Shown one piece after another: positions 7,709 to 12,931 of a stretch of DNA of 12,931 nt (the first letter of the stretch is position 1; the number at the start of each line of letters is the position of its first letter). The notes under the pieces were generated by a model, which was given only the letters and a program-made list of their open reading frames with translations, ran no database searches and was not told the DNA's origin. The position numbers and the translations under genes are program-made. The DNA is from CAZXDS01 sp964639525. Lineage in GTDB: Bacteria; Bacteroidota; Ignavibacteria; Ignavibacteriales; Melioribacteraceae. Location: positions 1 to 12,931 of the forward strand of contig CAZXDS010000093.1 in assembly GCA_964639525.1 (NCBI GenBank), read 5' to 3'.

Positions 7709-7798
7709 AAATATAAGATTTGCCGTTTCAAATACAATTCACTAAATTTCACCAAATGGTGAAACACCTTTTAGTGAAAAATATTAAAGGACGTAAAA
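7709..7798 (+). promoter_or_regulatory. Intergenic palindrome cluster (element A) upstream of the ATPase
   Basis: TTTCACCAAATGGTGAAA (7747-7764) is an inverted repeat with 7-bp arms and a 4-base centre. Around it TTCACTAAA (7738-7746) is inverted as TTTAGTGAA (7770-7778), giving four TTCAC/GTGAA half-sites within 41 bases. The ATPase RBS AAAGGA (7786-7791) follows, seven bases before ATG. A closely related cluster lies before cas1. The best guess is an operator for a helix-turn-helix protein. With no T-run it is not a standard terminator. Confidence 0.6.
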
Positions 7799-8935
7799 AT
7801 GGTATTTAAAGAAAATCCATTCGCATTCGGAAAAATTGTTAAAGGACGACAATTTTTCAATCGTAAAAAAGAAATCAATGAATTATCAACCGAGATTGTA
7901 AATCATCAAAACATTATTTTATATGCACCACGCCGGTATGGTAAAACTTCACTTGTGCTAAAAACTTTTGATGAGCTGAAAAAAAAACATAAAAATTTTA
8001 CCGGTCTTTATATTGATTTTTACAATATAAATTCAATTGAAAAATTTATAAATGTAATGTCCAATCAATATGCAGAAAACTCTAAACTTACCTTAGAAAA
8101 ATTATTGGTAACGCTAAAAAATATTATCACCGGTATTACACCCGGAATTACACTGGATAAAGACGGCAATCCTAAAATTGAATTATCCATTATACACAAC
8201 AAAAGAGTTCAAGCTTTTGAAGATGTTATGAATTTACCGAAGAAACTTTCGGAGGAAAACAAAACCGTAGCTGTATTTTTTGATGAGTTTCAGGAAGTTA
8301 GAAACCTTAATGGTTTTGATTTTCAAAAAAAGTTAAGATCCATAATTCAGCATCATGATAAGGTTAGTTATGTGTTTTGCGGTTCTAAATATCACCTATT
8401 TCAGGATATTTTTAATAATTCAAATAATCCTCTTTTCAAGATTGGTAAAACAAAATATTTGGATGTAATTCCGGTGAAAGAATATTCAGCTTATATTTAT
8501 AGAATTTTTTTAAAAATTAATAAAGGATTTAAGAAAGAGCATGCTATAACAATTTATCAATTAGCAGGTTCAGTACCTTATAATATTCAATTGCTTAGTA
8601 ATGAAATATTTAATCTAATGTTAATTAATAATAATGCCCCGGTTGATGAACTAATAAATTACAGCTTTAAGAATATAATCAACAGTAAGAATGAAGAATA
8701 TATAATATTGTACGAAAAATTCAGTAGATCTGTAAGACTTGCTTTAGATATGATTATAATAAACGAAGGAAAGAATCTATTTAGAAAAGATTTGCTGTCG
8801 GATAATCGAGTTGCTCCTTCAACATTAAAAAAAGCAATAACTAATTTGATGAAAGAAGGAATAATTTACGCTGAAAACAAATGTTATTTTTTTTACGATG
8901 TGTTTTTAAAAGAATGGCTTAAAATTAAGATGTAA
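7799..8935 (+). CDS. AAA+/STAND-type ATPase with C-terminal winged helix, inside cas operon
   Basis: This is not a recognised cas gene. The 378-residue protein begins ENPFAFGKIVKGRQFFNRKKE, then has Walker A APRRYGKTSL (K49), Walker B VAVFFDEFQEV (D162, E163) and a sensor-like FCGSKYH. This is the pattern of the archaeal-type ATPase_2 family, placed in the MNS clade of STAND NTPases. The last 52 residues (about 327-378; LLSDNRVAPSTLKKAITNLMKEGII...) read as a winged helix-turn-helix. There is no nuclease, protease, TIR or membrane segment. A strong RBS (AAAGGA) and its own 90-base upstream gap suggest some independent control, yet it is co-oriented with cas6 and cas1. It is very AT-rich, unlike cas1-cas2-cas4. 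It might be a DNA-binding regulator, a defence accessory, or an unrelated inserted cassette; I cannot choose from sequence alone. Confidence 0.8.
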   Translation: MVFKENPFAFGKIVKGRQFFNRKKEINELSTEIVNHQNIILYAPRRYGKTSLVLKTFDELKKKHKNFTGLYIDFYNINSIEKFINVMSNQYAENSKLTLEKLLVTLKNIITGITPGITLDKDGNPKIELSIIHNKRVQAFEDVMNLPKKLSEENKTVAVFFDEFQEVRNLNGFDFQKKLRSIIQHHDKVSYVFCGSKYHLFQDIFNNSNNPLFKIGKTKYLDVIPVKEYSAYIYRIFLKINKGFKKEHAITIYQLAGSVPYNIQLLSNEIFNLMLINNNAPVDELINYSFKNIINSKNEEYIILYEKFSRSVRLALDMIIINEGKNLFRKDLLSDNRVAPSTLKKAITNLMKEGIIYAENKCYFFYDVFLKEWLKIKM

Positions 8936-8938
8936 AAA

Positions 8939-8973
8939 TTTCACTAAACAGTGAAACACTAAAAGGTGAAAAA
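8939..8973 (+). promoter_or_regulatory. Palindrome element B overlapping the cas1 RBS
   Basis: TTTCACTAAACAGTGAAA (8939-8956) has the same 7-4-7 inverted layout as element A, followed by CACTAAAAGGTG (8957-8968). That last piece is the exact reverse complement of CACCTTTTAGTG (7765-7776) in element A. Its AAGGTG (8963-8968) is also the Shine-Dalgarno of cas1, five bases before ATG 8974. A protein bound here, or an RNA hairpin, could therefore limit cas1-cas2-cas4 expression. Confidence 0.6.
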
Positions 8974-10011
8974 ATGATTTTATTTATTGATTCACGCGGA
9001 ACGTTTCTACACGTAAAGGACAATATGTTTGAAGTCCGATTAAAAAAGGGTGAGCAAATAATCAAAAAGAAAATTGCACCGGCAAAGATTAAATCAATTT
9101 TGCTTGGTAAGGCTATTACATTAAGTACCGATGCCGTAAATCTTGCACTTACTTTTAACATTGATATTTTGTTCCTTGAATTTGACGGTACACCGTACGG
9201 CAGAATCTGGTTTTCAAAACTCGGCAGCACTACAAAAATAAGAAAGCAGCAATTGATTGCAAGCGTTACAAAAGAGGGTCTTGATTTTGTTAAGGTATGG
9301 ATAACGGAAAAGTTAACAAACCAGGCAGAGTTTTTGAAACGGTTAAAGAAACACAGGATGGAAAATGCCGTAATGTTTGTAAACGTTGTTAACAAAATTG
9401 AAGGGAAAATTTCCGCAATTAAATTACTTGAAGGTAAAAGAGTGGAGGATGTAGCCGAAAGTATTCGCGGCTACGAAGGTTCTGCGGGAAAAGAATATTT
9501 TGGAATTCTCGGTAAAATTATTCCACCGGAACATAAATTTGAAACCCGCAATTTTCGTCCGGCAAAAGACCCGTTTAATGCTTTTTTAAATTACGCTTAC
9601 GGAGTTCTTTATTCACAAGTTGAAAAAGTCTTGCTGATTGCCGGCATTGATCCTTTTGTAGGTTTTCTTCATCGTGATGATTACAATCAAAAATCAATGG
9701 TCTTCGATTTTATTGAGCCTTTCCGCATTTATGCGGACGAGGTTGTTTTCAAATTGTTTTCCGCTAAAAAAGTAAATAAAAAACATACCGATGCAATTGC
9801 CGGCGGTGTTTCGTTAAACAAAGAAGGCAAAATGCTTTTAATGGATTCGTTTAACAAATTTATGGAAGATGAGAAAATTACCTACAAAAATAAAAAGCAG
9901 GCACGAACAAATATTATAAGACTGCAAGCACATGCATTTGCTTCAAAACTTTTGAAAACAAAATTCAAACAAGATGAGGTTGAATATTATGATTTGCTGG
10001 GTGATGTATGA
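8974..10011 (+). CDS. cas1: CRISPR integrase Cas1
   Basis: Cas1 is the metal-dependent integrase which, with Cas2, inserts new spacers at the leader end of the array. The 345-residue protein is full length, with the N-terminal beta domain (MILFIDSRGTFLHVKDN) and the helical catalytic domain. The catalytic triad is visible: E168 in GYEGSAGKEYF, H233 in GFLHRDD and E248 in FDFIEPFR. The sequence suits the stand-alone type I-B Cas1, with no fused reverse transcriptase or Cas4. The RBS AAGGTG lies within the palindrome that follows the ATPase gene. The 3' end overlaps cas2 by 23 bases. Confidence 0.97.
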   Translation: MILFIDSRGTFLHVKDNMFEVRLKKGEQIIKKKIAPAKIKSILLGKAITLSTDAVNLALTFNIDILFLEFDGTPYGRIWFSKLGSTTKIRKQQLIASVTKEGLDFVKVWITEKLTNQAEFLKRLKKHRMENAVMFVNVVNKIEGKISAIKLLEGKRVEDVAESIRGYEGSAGKEYFGILGKIIPPEHKFETRNFRPAKDPFNAFLNYAYGVLYSQVEKVLLIAGIDPFVGFLHRDDYNQKSMVFDFIEPFRIYADEVVFKLFSAKKVNKKHTDAIAGGVSLNKEGKMLLMDSFNKFMEDEKITYKNKKQARTNIIRLQAHAFASKLLKTKFKQDEVEYYDLLGDV

Positions 10012-10279
10012 TATTAAGAACAACAAAGCACGCTCCAAAGTTGCAAAAGCCTGTCTTCAAATGGGTTTGAACCGTGTACAGTATTCGGTTTTTCTCGGAA
10101 CTATCAATACAAACAATGCAGACTCATTGCAAATACAAATCGAAGAATTTATTGACAAGAAAAAAGATTCGGTTTACATTTTTCCGATGAGTAAGGACGA
10201 ACTGAGGCAGACTGTGTTATTGGGACAGGCTTTCGATAAAAAACTAATTACCGACGAAGTAAAGCAATTATTTTTCTGA
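9989..10279 (+). CDS. cas2: CRISPR adaptation protein Cas2
   Basis: Cas2 dimerises as the central bridge between two Cas1 dimers in the spacer-integration complex. From ATG 9989 the protein has 96 residues. It opens with the ferredoxin-like first strand MICWVMYDIKNNKARSKVAK, with Asp8 at the conserved metal-site position, and RVQYSVFLG forms the second family signature. I prefer 9989 because GAGGT (9976-9980) lies nine bases upstream and the first beta strand is kept whole. ATG 9974 would add five residues, and ATG 10004 would cut the strand. The gene overlaps the end of cas1 and shares one base with cas4, so the three are probably co-translated. Confidence 0.93.
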   Translation: MICWVMYDIKNNKARSKVAKACLQMGLNRVQYSVFLGTINTNNADSLQIQIEEFIDKKKDSVYIFPMSKDELRQTVLLGQAFDKKLITDEVKQLFF

Positions 10280-10854
10280 TGATTAGTATTACGCCCTCAC
10301 ATATTATCGAATATCTCTACTGTCCGCGTTACATTTATTTTCAATACGTGCTGGAAATTCCGCAGCACGAAGAAAAATATTACAAGGCAATGAAGGGAAG
10401 GGATATTCACAAATTAAAACTTTCCGAAAACATCAGCTACTTGCGAAAAAGAATAGGTGTAATTGAAAAGAAATTAGACGTTTATCTTTCGTTTAATAAT
10501 TTACGCGGAATAGTTGATGAAGTCCTTTTCCTTAATGATGGCACGGCGGCACCGCTTGATTATAAATATGCCGTTTACAAAGATAAAGTTTTCAGCACTT
10601 ACACAACGCAGCTGCATTGTTACGCATATTTGATTGAAAAAAATTTTAATAAAAAAGTCGAAAAAGGTTTTATAATTTATATCCGCAGCAAAAACAAACT
10701 TGTAACAGTTCCGGTTACCGAAAAAAAATTACGTGGAATCAGTGTAATGGTTGAAGATATTCTAAAAATAATCGCTGGAAACGAATTTCCCAAGGCTACA
10801 AAATATAAGAGTAAATGTACTTCCTGCACATTCCGAAATTTGTGTGTAGGTTAA
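10279..10854 (+). CDS. cas4: Cas4 exonuclease of the adaptation module
   Basis: Cas4 trims prespacers and helps select and orient them by PAM. The 191-residue protein has four cysteines placed for a 4Fe-4S cluster: C15 (YLYCPRY), C180, C183 and C189 (CTSCTFRNLC). The RecB-like PD-(D/E)XK nuclease is intact, with H44 in GRDIH, D80 in VDEV, D94-Y-K96, and the Q111xxxY115 helix motif. The stop of cas2 (TGA) and this ATG overlap by one base. Here cas4 follows cas2, whereas many I-B operons read cas4-cas1-cas2. It is the last gene before the leader. Confidence 0.95.
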   Translation: MISITPSHIIEYLYCPRYIYFQYVLEIPQHEEKYYKAMKGRDIHKLKLSENISYLRKRIGVIEKKLDVYLSFNNLRGIVDEVLFLNDGTAAPLDYKYAVYKDKVFSTYTTQLHCYAYLIEKNFNKKVEKGFIIYIRSKNKLVTVPVTEKKLRGISVMVEDILKIIAGNEFPKATKYKSKCTSCTFRNLCVG

Positions 10855-11050
10855 TTTCCGGCTGCAAATTTATTTGTAAAAATCGGATTTTACTTGCTAA
10901 CATATTTAGTTAAAATAAATTAAAGGGATAAAATTTTCGGAAAGAATAATAAAAATGATAAATCTTTGGTGAATTCAACCGATTCCCATTGGCAAAAAAA
11001 ACAGAATATTTCGTTAAAATATTGTAAATTTAGGGGTTAGAACGCAGGCG
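10855..11050 (+). promoter_or_regulatory. CRISPR leader
   Basis: This 196-base AT-rich gap between cas4 and the first repeat should contain the array promoter and the Cas1-Cas2 docking sequence. The + orientation follows from the repeat ending in ATTGAAAC, the usual crRNA 5' tag. It contains an inverted repeat AATATTT (11005-11011)/AAATATT (11017-11023) about 27 bases before the array, and a near-palindrome GGTGAATTCAACC (10968-10980). No strong promoter consensus is visible; TTGCTA (10894-10899) is a weak -35 candidate. Confidence 0.75.
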
Positions 11051-12931
11051 GTTCTTTACCAAAATCCAAAACAACAAGGATTGAAACAAGAAACCAATGG
11101 GTATGTGGCAAAGATATTGAATTGTTCTTTACCAAAATCCAAAACAACAAGGATTGAAACAGAAAACAATTATTATCTCTGCAAAATGCAGAGACGTTCT
11201 TTACCAAAATCCAAAACAACAAGGATTGAAACCTCAATGCTACTTCCCAAAGAAATAAGGATATTACGTTCTTTACCAAAATCCAAAACAACAAGGATTG
11301 AAACAAAAATATAGGTTATGAAATGAAAAAAGGACTTCCAGTTCTTTACCAAAATCCAAAACAACAAGGATTGAAACTATTCAAGAAGACGACTTAGACA
11401 CGATTAAAGAAATGTTCTTTACCAAAATCCAAAACAACAAGGATTGAAACCTGTTATGCCACGTGGTTTTTTTCCAACGCTTTCTTGTTCTTTACCAAAA
11501 TCCAAAACAACAAGGATTGAAACTGCTTTCCTATTTGCTGTGCAAATTTTCCGTATTGCGTTCTTTACCAAAATCCAAAACAACAAGGATTGAAACATGT
11601 AACATTCACATCCTTTGCAACTTAAAATAGCGGTTCTTTACCAAAATCCAAAACAACAAGGATTGAAACACATAAAAAGAATCGTGAAGCTGCTGAACGG
11701 TTTCAGGTTCTTTACCAAAATCCAAAACAACAAGGATTGAAACTTGTAACGTTTCAAAATCACATCTATATATATCGGATGTTCTTTACCAAAATCCAAA
11801 ACAACAAGGATTGAAACCAAGAACAGCTGAGGCTGGCTGAACTGGATGATGCAAAGTTCTTTACCAAAATCCAAAACAACAAGGATTGAAACTATCACAA
11901 TATATGCTGATAAAGCTCGTGAAAGTATGTTCTTTACCAAAATCCAAAACAACAAGGATTGAAACTTACTTGGATGTTACTCAATAATGCTGCGGGGTTT
12001 TTGTTCTTTACCAAAATCCAAAACAACAAGGATTGAAACTATGTTGCACCCGGATATAATTTGTTGTAACGTTTCGTTCTTTACCAAAATCCAAAACAAC
12101 AAGGATTGAAACTCGTTTGTCCTTTCATTTTTAAGGCGTACAGCTTTTGTTCTTTACCAAAATCCAAAACAACAAGGATTGAAACTGAAATGTCCTATAA
12201 TAAATGATAAAGCTGAAATACGTTCTTTACCAAAATCCAAAACAACAAGGATTGAAACTCCGTTCGATAGGTCAATCTTCCGAAAGATTAGGAGAGGTTC
12301 TTTACCAAAATCCAAAACAACAAGGATTGAAACAACTCAATATTACAAGTTACCATTTCACCAATTTTTACGTTCTTTACCAAAATCCAAAACAACAAGG
12401 ATTGAAACCAAAAAGAAATCTTTTTATCTAACATTTACTTGTTGTTCTTTACCAAAATCCAAAACAACAAGGATTGAAACCACTTCTATAACTTCTGTTC
12501 CATAATACCACCCTTTCGTTCTTTACCAAAATCCAAAACAACAAGGATTGAAACCATTTGGGTACATTTTTTTAAGTGTTATATAAGAAGTTCTTTACCA
12601 AAATCCAAAACAACAAGGATTGAAACTGAGCTACGGAATTGAAGGGCACATTCTCTGGTATAGTTCTTTACCAAAATCCAAAACAACAAGGATTGAAACA
12701 AGTTGAAGGTATTAGGAAAGTGGAAATTAATTCCAGTTCTTTACCAAAATCCAAAACAACAAGGATTGAAACCACACTATCAAGAAGGATGATGAGCTTT
12801 GAAACGGGGTTCTTTACCAAAATCCAAAACAACAAGGATTGAAACTTAGCCGCCGGCGGCTCGCTGACTTCTGGGAGCGATTGTTCTTTACCAAAATCCA
12901 AAACAACAAGGATTGAAACATGTTATCCTCT
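11051..12931 (+). CRISPR. Type I-B CRISPR array, 26 identical repeats, open at right edge
   Basis: The 37-base repeat starts GTTCTTTACC and ends GGATTGAAAC. I count 26 copies, at 11051, 11124, 11196, 11268, 11341, 11414, 11487, 11560, 11633, 11707, 11781, 11856, 11929, 12003, 12076, 12149, 12222, 12297, 12372, 12444, 12518, 12590, 12663, 12736, 12809 and 12883. All appear identical. They enclose 25 complete spacers of 35-38 bases (36 most often) plus 12 bases of a 26th. The final eight bases, ATTGAAAC, match the usual 5' tag, fixing + strand transcription with the newest spacers near 11088. The repeat has only a 5-bp stem (AATCC/GGATT, repeat positions 13-17 and 28-32) and is nearly unstructured. 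No degenerate terminal repeat is seen, so the array continues beyond the window. Confidence 0.99.

Noticed and set aside
7747..7764. Reading the palindrome after cas6 as a transcription terminator
   Set aside because: There is no T-run after the right arm, and the related palindrome before cas1 overlaps an RBS, so a binding site fits better.
8925..9395. 156-codon minus-strand open frame opposite cas1
   Set aside because: Antisense shadow of the catalytically intact cas1 gene; no RBS and no family features.
8974..10854. Possible fused or accessory adaptation domains such as reverse transcriptase-Cas1 or Cas4-Cas1
   Set aside because: cas1, cas2 and cas4 are separate, normal-length genes with no extra domains.
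11893..12221. TGATAAAGCT shared by spacers 12 and 16
   Set aside because: A 10-base AT-rich match at internal positions is not surprising among 25 spacers, and no end-to-start overlap is implied.
12351..12371. TTTCACCAA in spacer 18 resembling the palindromes around the ATPase
   Set aside because: Only one half-site without the inverted partner; within 38 AT-rich bases this is expected by chance.
12773..12808. TTTGAAAC near the end of spacer 24, looking like a partial repeat end
   Set aside because: Only a 7 of 8 match to the tag, and the rest of the spacer has no repeat sequence, so it is not a degenerate repeat.
11037..12901. Open frames inside the array on both strands, with recurring SLPKSKTTRIET or SILVVLDFGKE peptides
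   Set aside because: They are translations of the 37-base repeat plus spacers; the periodic peptides come from the repeat and not from genes.

Overview
The window carries a near-complete type I-B CRISPR-Cas locus on the + strand. It has an effector module, a Cas6 nuclease, an adaptation module and the first 26 repeats of a CRISPR array that runs off the right edge. The DNA is AT-rich, and several genes have clear Shine-Dalgarno sites. The Cas8b/Cas6b-like proteins and a degraded M16-peptidase-like fragment would suit a low-GC bacterium of the Bacteroidota/Chlorobiota/Ignavibacteria kind. That placement is a guess from style, not a demonstrated assignment.

Layout. Bases 1-590 have no credible gene and are full of palindromes and inverted repeats. 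These include an IS200/REP-like hairpin at the left edge, a long stem-loop at 309-384 and a perfect 39-base palindrome at 452-490. Bases 591-788 (minus strand) hold the decayed start of a secreted, M16-peptidase-like gene. A candidate promoter follows, then the tightly packed genes cas8b (with an internal start for the small subunit Cas11b), cas7, cas5, cas3 and cas6 (1000-7708). A 378-residue AAA+/STAND-type ATPase with a C-terminal winged helix (7799-8935) sits between cas6 and cas1. It is bounded on both sides by related TTTCAC/GTGAAA palindromes. cas1, cas2 and cas4 (8974-10854) overlap one another, then come a 196-base leader and the array.

How it works together. Cas8b, Cas11b, Cas7, Cas5 and the Cas6-processed crRNA should form a Cascade complex that recruits the HD-helicase Cas3 to degrade target DNA. 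Cas1-Cas2-Cas4 add spacers at the leader end, next to 11051. All visible repeats are identical and the catalytic motifs of Cas1, Cas3 and Cas4 are intact, so the locus looks functional.

The least expected parts are the ATPase with its flanking palindromes, one of which covers the cas1 ribosome binding site. Also notable are two spacers sharing a 12-mer in a way that suggests overlapping protospacers and hints at the PAM, and base-composition changes suggesting the locus was assembled from parts of different history.
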